Part shown: positions 18,881 through 28,069 of the stretch, in pieces
Layout: every line of letters starts with the position of its first letter
How positions within the stretch are numbered: the first letter of the stretch is position 1
Assembly (NCBI GenBank): GCA_025526995.1
Contig: JAHLKG010000015.1
Location: 372,001 to 436,000, forward strand
Direction of reading: 5' to 3'
From: Powellomyces hirtus
Taxonomy: Eukaryota; Chytridiomycota; Chytridiomycetes; Spizellomycetales; Powellomycetaceae
DNA length: 64,000 nt
Program-made: the position numbers and the translations under genes
The notes under the pieces: model-generated
Told to the model about the DNA's origin: nothing
The model's input: the letters and a program-made list of their open reading frames with translations, nothing else
The model's database searches: none

Positions 18881-20085
18881 CCGGGGCGAAAGTCCGAGCT
18901 GTTGACTGAGCCCCCGTCGCTGGCCGCCTCGTCTCCGGACCCTTCGGTGATCTCTACAGGGGCGGCAAACGTCCTATGCTCACCGGTTTTACCTTTACTT
19001 GCTGGGCACCCACGGGCGTAATGCCCCTTGCCCCCGCAGTTGAAACATTCGTTGCGCTCACGACGTTCGTCGTAGATGGTGCGCTCACGGCGTGAAATCC
19101 CATGGTAGTTGTCCATACCGCGTGTGGGACGACCTGAGCCATAGGGGGTGTGGCGTCCCCTTTCTCGTGCTTGATAGTTCCCTCGATGTACCTGAGCCGG
19201 CTGGACTGCAGCGTACTGACGTCTTCTCTCGTCGGGGGTTACCCGTGCGACATCATCCGCATAGCCTCGAATCCTGTAGCATAGTAGAGCTTCGTTCTGT
19301 AGCTCGGTGATCGGGATCTTGGCGCCATTATTCCTCATGATTGCGGCATAGCAGTGGTCCCGAATGCGCTGGCCGACATGGTTGGTCGAGAATCCCGTCA
19401 AGAAATAGTCACGTTCTTGCCTTGGGGTAAGCCGCTCCTTGTCGTTGAGCATCGCGATCTGGGCCCGAAGGGTATTGAACTTGGCGATATACTCCGATAT
19501 GCTATTGGTGAAAACCAGCCGCTTCATCTTTGCTTCTACGGTGTTTCGTAAGTTGGCGGGGTAGAAGCGGGTGCGGAGGATCCTCGTGAATTCTTCCAAT
19601 GTCGTGGGCTGGTCGCCGGCATCTCTGAGCATTTGCCACCATTCGTCGGCGGTTTCCTTGAGGTACCCCAAGATGTGGTCGACGTCCCGGTGGTCCGTTC
19701 TGAAGTCGGTTGCCTCAAGGTAGCGCGTGTGGACCTTCAAGAACTCATCGACCTTCGACACCATTTCTTCACTGTTCCCTTTTCCGTCAAAGTGTGTCAG
19801 CTGCTTGCGAAGGTTCTCGCGGCGTTCCTTCTTGGCTTGCATTCGTGCATGGTTTTCTTCCGCCAGGATGATGTCGACGTGCGGTGTTGCAACCGCTGGT
19901 TGGACTGGAGTCGGAATCCTTGAGAGGAGAGCTTCGAAGCGGGCCTCTCCCATTGCGATCTGTTCCTGCAGTAGACGTTGGGTCTCTGCCAATTGTGCAG
20001 CCAACATTGCGACGGGGTTGTCGGTCGGTGTGTCGACTTCGGGTTCTCCTACTGCCATTGGGCTGTTCCTGGTGCTACGTGCCAT
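18874..20085 (-). CDS. Family A Gag (copy A)
   Basis: The protein has 403 residues, starting with ATG 28 bp inside the LTR/PBS boundary. A helical retrotransposon Gag core (FEALLSRIPTPVQP onward, EFTRILRTRFYPANLRNTVEAKMKRL) is followed by a basic Arg/Gly-rich linker and one CCHC knuckle (CFNCGGKGHYARGC, about residue 362). It is nearly identical to A' Gag. It ends at TGA overlapping the pol frame. Confidence 0.9.
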   Translation of the reverse strand: MARSTRNSPMAVGEPEVDTPTDNPVAMLAAQLAETQRLLQEQIAMGEARFEALLSRIPTPVQPAVATPHVDIILAEENHARMQAKKERRENLRKQLTHFDGKGNSEEMVSKVDEFLKVHTRYLEATDFRTDHRDVDHILGYLKETADEWWQMLRDAGDQPTTLEEFTRILRTRFYPANLRNTVEAKMKRLVFTNSISEYIAKFNTLRAQIAMLNDKERLTPRQERDYFLTGFSTNHVGQRIRDHCYAAIMRNNGAKIPITELQNEALLCYRIRGYADDVARVTPDERRRQYAAVQPAQVHRGNYQARERGRHTPYGSGRPTRGMDNYHGISRRERTIYDERRERNECFNCGGKGHYARGCPASKGKTGEHRTFAAPVEITEGSGDEAASDGGSVNSSDFRPGC

Positions 20086-20098
20086 TGTTGTCGTCTAC

Positions 20099-20113
20099 GG
20101 GGTGGTGCTACCA
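20099..20113 (-). promoter_or_regulatory. Family A primer-binding site (copy A)
   Basis: The element strand reads TGGTAGCACCACCCC directly after the 5' LTR. TGGTAGC plus CC matches the 3' end of initiator tRNA-Met as used by Ty1 (TGGTAGCGCC), with one difference. Element B has the same site. Confidence 0.75.
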
Positions 20114-20389
20114 TGTAATAATACTAGGTCCGTTGCCAGAGTCTAGTCTTCTATTCGGGAATTCCCTATGTCTAATTCTACTGTAAGATCTCTAAGTCTT
20201 GAATACCCCCCTCGTCGGAGTATTCCTACTTTTCTTCTGGACCGCGAGGCGGTCCTGGTCACGTGATGGCCATCCGTGGCCATCCCTGAGGTCTAGTACC
20301 CTTCGGGATGCTGACGCTAGCATCCATCTCGCGCGGGGCCCTTCCCGACGCGTATCTAGGCTTAGGCTGGCGAGCCACGCCTCATTACA
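20114..20389 (-). repeat. Family A 5' LTR (copy A)
   Basis: This is the 276-bp partner of 6699-6974. The target duplication GGCCC follows at 20390-20394 and abuts the duplication GTTCA of element C. Confidence 0.95.
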
Positions 20390-20399
20390 GGCCCGTTCA

Positions 20400-20639
20400 T
20401 GTTAGCACGTACAGACTCTGTCATCAAGTCATAACTGCGCCATCGCAGGGCGTATCACGCGATCACGTGAACCCACGTGATCAACTCCGATATAAGTAGT
20501 TTTCCTTCCATACTTAATATATTGGTGGGACTTTTTCTCTTTTTCTCCAATAGAGCGGGATTAAGTTACTTCGTTGTTCTGCTCAGTCAACTACCCTAAA
20601 GCTTCCTCAATTATCTACCCAGATACTCTCAGACCAACA
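20400..20639 (+). repeat. Family C 5' LTR
   Basis: It runs from TGTTAGCACGTACAGACTC to CTCTCAGACCAACA, with canonical TG...CA ends. It contains the palindrome GATCACGTGAACCCACGTGATC. Confidence 0.95.
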
Positions 20640-20653
20640 GGTTATGAGCCCTG
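20640..20653 (+). promoter_or_regulatory. Primer-binding site of copia C, overlapping the start codon
   Basis: GGTTATGAGCCCTG is identical to the copia D site and complementary to the initiator tRNA-Met anticodon arm. The polyprotein ATG (20644) lies inside it, so this element has essentially no leader between the PBS and the ORF. Confidence 0.75.
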
Positions 20654-23600
20654 AAATGGTAGGCAACGAAACGAGCCCCCGGTACACTCGTAGTATGTTA
20701 AGACGCCTAACGGGTTGGCAGACCCCAGGGTCCAATACGCTACAACGAGCCGTAGAATGTGCAGCAAAGAAAAGCGCACGAGTGCCTGGTGAATGGACAT
20801 CACCAGACAATGGAGGGAAATCTGCCGGTAACGATACACTGGCAGAGCCAACGCCTTTAAGTGTTGACGCCAACGAGGGCGACGATGCATTGGAAGGGCG
20901 TACCCAAAACATCGACCGACGCGATGGCAAGGTCGATACCCGTCCCCTATCAAGCAGTACGGATGATCACAGAACGATCAACTACAGTACTCCAGCGGCA
21001 TTCCCAAGTGGGGAATCAGCGAACACCGTGCATGTCCGCCTGCGCGAGGCGGACGTGGATAGGATAGATCGGCTTGAGAATTCTCTAGCCCAACTAACGG
21101 AAATGCTCCAAATGAAATGGCGCATGGATCAGGATGTGAATATCCCGGTCAACCCTCAGGTACGTACGGCGCTACGGCGCGTACGCACACCATCACCCAC
21201 TCGCAACGACGGGTTCGCTGCACCGTGGACAGAGTACAATCAGGAGATTGGAGCTCAACAGGAATACCAACGTTCTCCATTCGAACGCCGCCCTACATCA
21301 CCGACATCAAGCATACACAGCGTGACGACCAAAATCGTCGACAGTCGAGGTGCGAAGGCTTTCGTGGATGGAACGCTGAAAGATATTGGATCTTACAACG
21401 GGGAAGCCAATATGGTCAAACTTCGAACGTTCATCAACAAGATTGAGACGGTTGTGAAGTACGAAATGGTTCCGCCCGAGTTTCTCGTAGATTTTGTGGC
21501 TACGAAACTCACAGGATGGGCATACACTTGGTGGCAGTCGCTCTCACCAAATAAAAGGAACGAAATTATGACGTGGCATGACTTTGAAGACGTTGATTCA
21601 GGAAGAACCAACACCGGTCTTAGGTCCGTCCTTCTGGCGCGGTTCGCGCCACGAAACCTCACTAGGGATTCGCTGCAGAAATTACGGGAATTGCGTCCCA
21701 AAGGCCGCATGGATGAGTACATCACTCAGTTTAACATGCTGGCATTTTCTCTGCCGAAAACACCGGATTACGTCCTTCAGGTTTACTTCATCAATGCGCT
21801 AACACCAGACCTTGCGGCCTTGGTTCAGGCTAATGAAGAAAACATAACTGATTTGAGCAGTTTACAGGCCGCTGCATCCAGGATCGCCGCCAATATGGCT
21901 AAGAAACCTAGCGGGACCTCAACGGATATGCGACCAGGAGCCGCACACACTGACGCCTCTAAGAAACAAAAGGGTGGCAAGAACCACGGGGAGAAGTCAA
22001 CAAACGGCAAGAAGGATAAGGAATCTACTCCGTCAAACAAAGGTCAACAATCACAAAAGTCGGGTTGTTGGGCCTGTGGAGACTCTAAACACCGAACACA
22101 GGAGTGCGAAGTGTTAAAGAAGTTCAAATCCGAGATGGAGAAGAACAAGACGAAGCAGTCGTCTGATGGTGCTGTTAGCACAAATGCTGTGGAAGCATTA
22201 CACGTCTGGGTCTGCCAAGAACAACCGTATGAAGCCCTCATCGACTCTGGCGCTACGGACCACATGACACCTCACAAAGCGACCTTGGATCACTCAACCG
22301 TGTACAGTGATGTCAGAGCTGTTATGCTTGCTGACAAAACATCACTACCCTCTACAGTTCGAGGTATGGTACGAGTAGAAGTTAACGACTATCCGAATCC
22401 GCTCGAATTGGGCGGAGTCCTGCATGTGCCAGGATTACGACAAGATCTCGTATCGGTAGCGAAATGCAACGATCAAGGCGTTGACGTGCTCTTCAAATCG
22501 AATGGAGACGTCATTTTCACGCGAGATGGAAAAGAAATCGCCAAAGGCGTACGCCGCAACAACGCGTATTACCTGCAAGGTACGCTGCTGTCTGAAAGGC
22601 TGTGCTCAGATTCAGAAGCATGCACTGTCGAAGTCTCTCCTACACTCGCTCATGCTCGTCTTGGACACGTCGGTAAACACGTCCTGGAGAAGATGGCATT
22701 GGTTACGGACGGTTGGTCCGTAGTGGGGGATCTAAGTGACTTCAAAGATTGTGAAGCCTGCGTGCTAGGAAAAGCCGCTTGTCTTCCATTCTCCCCTGGT
22801 AATGTTGAAGCCAGGGAGATCTGTGAGCTGATTCATTCAGACCTACAGGGACCTTTTCGTATCCCTGGTTACGAAGGATCACGCTATTCGCTGGAGTTCA
22901 TTGAACACACGTCCAGATACGTGACTGTTTTCCCTATTCCTTCAAAGGATTCAGCAGTCATACTCGACAAGTTTCTCATTTACAAGGCTTGGATTGAGAA
23001 ACAGACTGACCGGCACATCAAGATTCTACGCACGGATCGAGGCACCGAATACTTTGGTGAGGTTCTAGAGTACCTATTGAAGAATGGTATCACTCACCAA
23101 AAGTCCGCGGCCTATTTGAGTCAGCAAAACGGGATTGCCGAACGATGGCATCGCACGGCGCTGGACAGGGTCCGCGCTATCTTCGCGGATACGAAACTAC
23201 CTCGAAGATTCTGGCCTGCTTTACTGGTAGCAGCTGGATACATCTATTCCCTTACGTACAACCGCATCAACAAGAAGACGCCGCATGAAATACTGTTTGG
23301 CCGGCGTCCTGATGTCGCCCATCTTCGGCGTATCGGTTGCGTGGCGTATTCCGTTCTAACCAGCAAAGGACGCGATAAAATGGGGAATCGAGCAAAGAAG
23401 GCTTACTTGGTAGGCTATGCTCAACCCTCAGGTACCAAGGGGTATCTGGTTTGGGATCCTATCACTGACAAGGTCGAAGTGTCACGAGACGTGATCTTCA
23501 AAGAAGACTTGGGACTCGAACCCAAATATCAGCAGGATCCAGCATATCTTGACCTTCTAGATGAGGAGAGTCAGGAGGATGACGTCGAATACACCGTGGA

Positions 23601-26178
23601 GGCGATTATCGACGAGCGCCGCAGTAAGGTGCACACAGAAGAGTACTTGGTTAAGTGGGAGGGATATCAAGAACCTACCTGGGAGTCCCGACTTTCACTA
23701 CTCGATACTACAGCATTGGATGACTGGGAGAATCGAGTAGCCGCGTACGATGTCGGCACACGACGAAATGACCCCATCGCTGCATACGCCGCCCGCGCGC
23801 AGACTCAAGCAACGATCAACGAAGACGCCATGACATGGAAGCAAGCAATGAAAACCCTTCAGAAGGAGGAATTTCTCAAGGCTGCTCGCATTGAGTACCA
23901 ATCCCTGGTCGACAACGGTACATGGGAACTCATCAAGCATCCACGTAACAAGCGCGTGATTGGCACAACATGGGTCTTTCGAACGAAGGTCAATCCCAAT
24001 GGCACCTTTAACAAGTTCAAAGCTAGAGCAGTGGCTCAAGGCTTCTCTCAACAACCTGGTCGCGACTTTGGTGATACATACTCACCTATGCTACCATTCA
24101 CAGCACTACACCTCTTCTTGGCGTATTGTGTTCAGCATGGGCTGGACATCCACAGTATGGACGCTGTCACCGCCTTCCTTAACAGTGATATTGATAAGGA
24201 TATCTATATCGAGCAGTTTGAGGGATTCGAAGATCCGGATCACCCCAAAGGCAATTGGGTCCTGAAGCTACTGAAAGCTCTCTACGGCCTGAAACAATCA
24301 CCTCTTCTTTGGTATGAGACCTTGAAGACTGCACTGTTGAAGCTCGGCTACGAAGTGGTTTCTGTATGCCCGTGTATCTTCTTCAAGTACGCGACAGACG
24401 ACCGTACACCTCCGTTGAACGACAACTTGGTTCTTATTCTCGTCTTCGTCAACGATCTACTTATTGCAGCAAAGGACCCGAAGATTCTGGCGAACAGCAA
24501 GATGGAGCTCCATTCGAGGTTCAAGTTTACAGAACAAGGTCGCGTAACCAGTCACCTTGGTCTCGTCTACAAATATGACTTCGACTCTCCTGTTCGTACC
24601 CTCGAAATCTCAAATGTCAAGTACATCGACGACGCTCTCGAACAATTCGGCATGAGCGACTGCCACCCGGTCTCCACTCCGTACACCGTGTCAGCGCGTA
24701 ACCAACAACCGGAGGATTCGACCCCATTCACAAATCTGAAAATGTATCAGGAAGCAGTGGGGGTCCTCACTTGGGCCTCCATCACATGGCGATGGGATAT
24801 CGCCACTACAGTCGGTTACGTTGCGCGACGCGTGGCCGCACCTACCAACTCCGACTGGAACAATGTTAAGCGCATTTTCCGCTATCTGAAGGGTACCCGC
24901 GATTATGCCCTCAAGTTCACATCCGAACAAAATGATCCGCGTGGCTTACGTGTATTCACAGATGCGGATTATGCAGGAGAACTCACCGACCGGACGTCCA
25001 CTACAGGTATTTTGGCCCTTTACAATGGGTTTCCTGTTCTGTGGAAAAGCAGCAAGCAGAAGTGCACCGCCCAAAGTACGACCAAAGCGGAGTATATAGC
25101 TGCCAGTACCGGCCACAACGAAGCCAAATGGCTACGCCAACTCCTGGCGGAAGTTTTGGGACCTCAACCGGATTACAAATCTCGACCGGTCCCTCTACAT
25201 GTCGATAATCAGAGCGCCGGGGCCTTGATCCAGTCTAAGGCTATCAACCAACACACCAAACACATCAACGTTTGGTACCACGCTATACGCAATTCGTTCG
25301 TGAAGCAAATTATCGAAATCATCGACACCAATACGGACGATCAACTGGCGGACATCTTTACAAAGCCTTTCCCAACTGTCAAACATAAAGACACTGTCCT
25401 GAGGATTACGAATGGGACTCATATATTTGACGAGAGAATACGCAATGAGGGCGCGTCTATGGAAGCACACCAAACCCAAGTGTTACTCGCTGAATGTCAG
25501 GAGCGTTCCTCACAACACTGGCTTACCCTGGCATCTACACCGCAATTGCGGAACCCAAAGCAATGCCCCCCAAGGAGGATGGGCCTGCCCCTCCTCCATC
25601 ATCCTCATCGCTTGAGGGTGAGCGTCGGCTTGAAGAACCCGATGGTCCCTCCAACTCCTCGGCTGCCCCCTCCTCCTCCTCCTCTCCCTCATCATTATAT
25701 GGAGCTTCACGCTCCAGGATGTCCCACATCCTCTTCACCTCCGCTGCAGACTTCTTGTCCGCAGTCCTCTTCTTCGCCTGGGCCGTATCCTTGCCCTTCC
25801 CAACCGCCAGCTTCCGGCTCCGCCAGTCCTCTAGTATGGACCTCAGTCCATCAAGCATCCCGGTCGCCTGTGCGCGACCCAGAAGCTTACCAGACCTCGC
25901 CCGGTCTTTCACCCGGTCTTTCGCCTGCTCAATGTGACGTTCAAGGACCCCTTGACGGTCCTTGCGGTGGAACTGTCGGGCATGCGCCACCGACATTGTT
26001 CGAATCTCCGCTCGGGACAACCCCGCAGCGGGTGCGCCTCCCTGTGGCGCAGAGGGCACCACTGACGACGGCACAGCAGGAGCTGTGGTCGTTGCAGGAG
26101 CGGTTACCGGCGGTCCCGTCTTTCTCGCCGTCTGCTTCGCTTTGCCCGAACCTGACAACTACACCGGCACATAGTTAG
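20644..26178 (+). CDS. Copia C Gag-Pol polyprotein (RT catalytic Asp altered)
   Basis: The frame has 1,844 codons without a stop. Domains in order are a Gag core (about 230-420), a CCHC knuckle (CWACGDSKHRTQEC, about 475), and protease LIDSGATDHMT (about 533). Next come the integrase finger (ARLGHVGKH, CEACVLGK) and core (IHSDLQGPF, LRTDRGTEYF, GIAERWH). A chromodomain follows (YTVEAIIDER, YLVKWEGYQEPTWES, about 980-1035), then RT (MDAVTAFLNSD, KALYGLKQSP) and RNase H (FTDADYAGE, TKAEYIAAS, HVDNQSAG). The usual YVDD box reads FVND (codon AAC at 24451-24453), so the RT is probably dead. After about residue 1620 the frame turns Pro/Ser-rich where it overlaps an antisense ORF, and that tail may be an accident of the opposite strand. 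Confidence 0.9.
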   Translation: MSPEMVGNETSPRYTRSMLRRLTGWQTPGSNTLQRAVECAAKKSARVPGEWTSPDNGGKSAGNDTLAEPTPLSVDANEGDDALEGRTQNIDRRDGKVDTRPLSSSTDDHRTINYSTPAAFPSGESANTVHVRLREADVDRIDRLENSLAQLTEMLQMKWRMDQDVNIPVNPQVRTALRRVRTPSPTRNDGFAAPWTEYNQEIGAQQEYQRSPFERRPTSPTSSIHSVTTKIVDSRGAKAFVDGTLKDIGSYNGEANMVKLRTFINKIETVVKYEMVPPEFLVDFVATKLTGWAYTWWQSLSPNKRNEIMTWHDFEDVDSGRTNTGLRSVLLARFAPRNLTRDSLQKLRELRPKGRMDEYITQFNMLAFSLPKTPDYVLQVYFINALTPDLAALVQANEENITDLSSLQAAASRIAANMAKKPSGTSTDMRPGAAHTDASKKQKGGKNHGEKSTNGKKDKESTPSNKGQQSQKSGCWACGDSKHRTQECEVLKKFKSEMEKNKTKQSSDGAVSTNAVEALHVWVCQEQPYEALIDSGATDHMTPHKATLDHSTVYSDVRAVMLADKTSLPSTVRGMVRVEVNDYPNPLELGGVLHVPGLRQDLVSVAKCNDQGVDVLFKSNGDVIFTRDGKEIAKGVRRNNAYYLQGTLLSERLCSDSEACTVEVSPTLAHARLGHVGKHVLEKMALVTDGWSVVGDLSDFKDCEACVLGKAACLPFSPGNVEAREICELIHSDLQGPFRIPGYEGSRYSLEFIEHTSRYVTVFPIPSKDSAVILDKFLIYKAWIEKQTDRHIKILRTDRGTEYFGEVLEYLLKNGITHQKSAAYLSQQNGIAERWHRTALDRVRAIFADTKLPRRFWPALLVAAGYIYSLTYNRINKKTPHEILFGRRPDVAHLRRIGCVAYSVLTSKGRDKMGNRAKKAYLVGYAQPSGTKGYLVWDPITDKVEVSRDVIFKEDLGLEPKYQQDPAYLDLLDEESQEDDVEYTVEAIIDERRSKVHTEEYLVKWEGYQEPTWESRLSLLDTTALDDWENRVAAYDVGTRRNDPIAAYAARAQTQATINEDAMTWKQAMKTLQKEEFLKAARIEYQSLVDNGTWELIKHPRNKRVIGTTWVFRTKVNPNGTFNKFKARAVAQGFSQQPGRDFGDTYSPMLPFTALHLFLAYCVQHGLDIHSMDAVTAFLNSDIDKDIYIEQFEGFEDPDHPKGNWVLKLLKALYGLKQSPLLWYETLKTALLKLGYEVVSVCPCIFFKYATDDRTPPLNDNLVLILVFVNDLLIAAKDPKILANSKMELHSRFKFTEQGRVTSHLGLVYKYDFDSPVRTLEISNVKYIDDALEQFGMSDCHPVSTPYTVSARNQQPEDSTPFTNLKMYQEAVGVLTWASITWRWDIATTVGYVARRVAAPTNSDWNNVKRIFRYLKGTRDYALKFTSEQNDPRGLRVFTDADYAGELTDRTSTTGILALYNGFPVLWKSSKQKCTAQSTTKAEYIAASTGHNEAKWLRQLLAEVLGPQPDYKSRPVPLHVDNQSAGALIQSKAINQHTKHINVWYHAIRNSFVKQIIEIIDTNTDDQLADIFTKPFPTVKHKDTVLRITNGTHIFDERIRNEGASMEAHQTQVLLAECQERSSQHWLTLASTPQLRNPKQCPPRRMGLPLLHHPHRLRVSVGLKNPMVPPTPRLPPPPPPLPHHYMELHAPGCPTSSSPPLQTSCPQSSSSPGPYPCPSQPPASGSASPLVWTSVHQASRSPVRDPEAYQTSPGLSPGLSPAQCDVQGPLDGPCGGTVGHAPPTLFESPLGTTPQRVRLPVAQRAPLTTAQQELWSLQERLPAVPSFSPSASLCPNLTTTPAHS

Positions 26179-26224
26179 AGCTTACGCCTCATTTGCGCGG
26201 ATCTCATAGACGTACCCTAGCCAT
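25535..26224 (-). CDS. Antisense ORF in copia C, probably spliced; Ala/Lys/Glu-rich protein of unknown function
   Basis: The minus-strand frame 26158-25535 (207 codons) has no ATG at its 5' end. A good intron solves this. Exon 1 is 26224-26216 (M-A-R), the intron is 26215-26159 (57 nt, GTACGT donor, CTCTAACT branch-like site, GTGTAG acceptor), and exon 2 follows in phase 0, giving about 210 residues. The protein has an Ala/Pro/Thr-rich N-terminus and a basic helical middle (ARQFHRKDRQGVLERHIEQ; SILEDWRSRKLAVGKGK). An acidic run of Glu and a Ser-rich C-terminus follow. No family was recognised. It sits between pol and the 3' LTR in antisense orientation, the same place and direction as the gene in family A, although the proteins are unrelated. 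The alternative is an unspliced chance frame opposite the polyprotein tail. Confidence 0.5.
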
Positions 26225-26340
26225 TCCTCGTATTCTTAACAATGTAATAAATGGGGGTGTGCGGGGGGGTGCGCGGGGCTGTGTAGTAAAAGTAGATAGA
26301 GAAACTCTCTCACTGCCAGACTGACAGGTCTGAGTGGGGG
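26225..26340 (+). other. Copia C 3' region with G-rich tract and polypurine tract
   Basis: It contains a G-rich run at 26251-26281 (GGGGGTG/GCGGGGGGG-type) and the TGAGTGGGGG tract directly before the 3' LTR, the likely polypurine tract. Confidence 0.6.
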
Positions 26341-26580
26341 TGTTAGCACGTACAGACTCTGTCATCGAGTCATAACTGCGCCATCGCAGGGCGTATCACG
26401 CGATCACGTGAACCCACGTGATCAACTCCGATATAAGTAGTTTTCCTTCCATACTTAATATATCGGTGGAACTTTTTCTCTTTTTCTCCAATAGAGCGGG
26501 ATTAAGTTACTTTGTTGTTCTGCTCAGTCAACTACCCTAAAGCTTCCTCAATTATCTACCCAGATACTCTCAGACCAACA
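26341..26580 (+). repeat. Family C 3' LTR
   Basis: This is the 240-bp partner of 20400-20639. The target duplication GTTCA follows at 26581-26585, where the element B integrase frame resumes. Confidence 0.95.
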
Positions 26581-26585
26581 GTTCA

Positions 26586-27376
26586 ACTTTTCCGTCAGTT
26601 TGTTGATGTTGAGCTGTGGCGAAGTCATGTTTAACGCCGAGTAATATATTGAAAGCAAGGAAAAGATCTGAAAGTGCTCGAGGTTCGCGGTCCGTAACGA
26701 AGACTTTTGGAGTGCCGACATATTTCCATACTCGATTCAGAAAACCGGCAGCAAGTTCTTTACCACCAATGTTTTTGTCGACAGCTGAAAGAATAGCACG
26801 TCCCGATAGATAATCGATGCAGGCAAGACATGCTTCATCTCCAATGTAGAAGATATCAAATCCAATAGTATGCCATCTTCCCAATGGAACAGGAAGTGGT
26901 CGTAGAAATCCGTAACGGCGATAACCAGGTTTGAATTGTCGGCAGGATTTGCATGTTCCGACATACTTCATGACGTCTTGTCTAACGTTAGGCCAATAAT
27001 AATCGACGAGAATTCGGGCAAGTGTTTTCTTAACGCCGAGATGACCTCCAGTGGCTAAATCATCGTGAAATTGTTGTAAGACTTTTGGGCGTAGGCTTTC
27101 AGGTACGTAAAGACGTCCTTCGTGGCAAGCGATTCCATCTTGAAAAGTATATCGTCGTTCTCTTGCAGTCTTTTCATGATTGGATTTCTGACAAATCTCT
27201 TCAAGATATTCCGAGTAGGGATCAATAGCTAAAGCTTGTTTCCATTCTTCGATAGAATAGGTTGGTGTCGTTTGAAGATCAATTGTTGTTCCGACTATAG
27301 GGGGGATTCCATCCATCATGTTATTGACCTGAGTGTGCATATCGATGTGTCTTTGACATTCGATACAACGTGGAGC
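26586..27376 (-). pseudogene. Family B integrase N-terminal half
   Basis: On the minus strand it has an HHCC finger (FHDDLATGGHLGVKK, GTCKSCRQF), the first catalytic Asp (IGFDIFYIG), the second (VTDREPRAL), and QQTDGKVE just before the insertion point of A and C. The frame leads directly into the segment at 5890-6698. It is separated from RNase H by a TAG at 27379-27377. Confidence 0.9.
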
Positions 27377-28069
27377 CTAAATAGCGCTTTGGGAGAGAAT
27401 GTTTGCAATATGATTCCACCTCCCTGGAATGTACTGAATCGTAAAATCGTATTCTTGTAGAATTTCGACCCATCGAGCTTGTCTTCGGCTAAGGTGAGGT
27501 TGTGTTTGAATAAATTCTAAGCCCTTGTGATCGCTGAAGCATCGGAACGGTCGTCCAACCAAGTATGGTCTATTGGCTACAAGCATCTTGACTAATGCGA
27601 GTAGTTCTTGTTTGTGTGTCGGATACCGAGTCTCAGCACCCTTCATCTTGCGAGAATAAAAAACGACAGGTCGTAGGCAAGGTAGTTGTTTCCATTCGCC
27701 AACGAGACGAGGGAGATTAGTTGGTATGGTCTCATCATCATATGGTTGACCGATCCATCCAGCCATAGCGTAGCCAGACGAATCTGTGTAGACATAGATA
27801 GGTTTACTTTTGTCGATAGTTGCTAAAGCTGGTGCATTGATAAGTGCTTCCTTCAGTTTCTGAAACGCTTGTTCTTGATCGGCTTCCCATTTGAACTTGA
27901 CTTTCACCGATTGGATGTTGGATAATGGGAGAGCAATGTTCGAATAATCTTTGACAAAATCGAGGAAGTAGTTGGCGAGACCAAGGAATGATTGAACTCC
28001 TTTTGTAGATGTGGGTCTAGGCCAGTCCTTGATCACTTGGATCTTCGACGAGGCGATGCGAATTCCATT
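27377..28069 (-). pseudogene. Family B RNase H and RT-connection
   Basis: It carries VQSFLGLANYF, YVYTDSSGYAMAGW, VFYSRKMKGAETRYPTHKQELLA and SDHKGLEFIQTQPHLSRRQARW. It is bounded by in-frame stops TGA 28072-28070 and TAG 27379-27377. It belongs to the same reading frame as its neighbours. Confidence 0.9.

Larger units (their letters stand above)
6699..20389 (-). mobile_element. Family A Ty3/Gypsy chromodomain retrotransposon (copy A), interrupted by copia D
   Basis: The 276-bp LTRs (6699-6974, 20114-20389) differ at about one position. The TSD GGCCC is at 6694-6698 and 20390-20394. Without D the element is about 7.97 kb, nearly the length of A' (7,988 bp). On the minus strand it carries gag, protease-RT-RNase H, and an integrase-chromodomain frame. 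Then come an unusual hairpin array and a plus-strand (antisense) spliced gene before the 3' LTR. It sits inside the integrase of element B. It has lost 12 bp in the integrase zinc finger relative to A'. Confidence 0.95.
20400..26580 (+). mobile_element. Family C Ty1/copia retrotransposon with chromodomain and antisense ORF
   Basis: The element is 6,181 bp, with 240-bp LTRs (20400-20639, 26341-26580; about four differences). The TSD GTTCA is at 20395-20399 and 26581-26585. It is inserted into element B's integrase frame, immediately beside element A. The single long polyprotein frame has no stop, but the RT catalytic box is altered. Between pol and the 3' LTR is a minus-strand ORF. Confidence 0.95.

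Noticed and set aside
25500..26178. C-terminal extension of the copia C polyprotein beyond RNase H
   Set aside because: It is Pro/Ser-rich low complexity created opposite the antisense ORF. Copia polyproteins normally end soon after RNase H, so it is not claimed as a domain.
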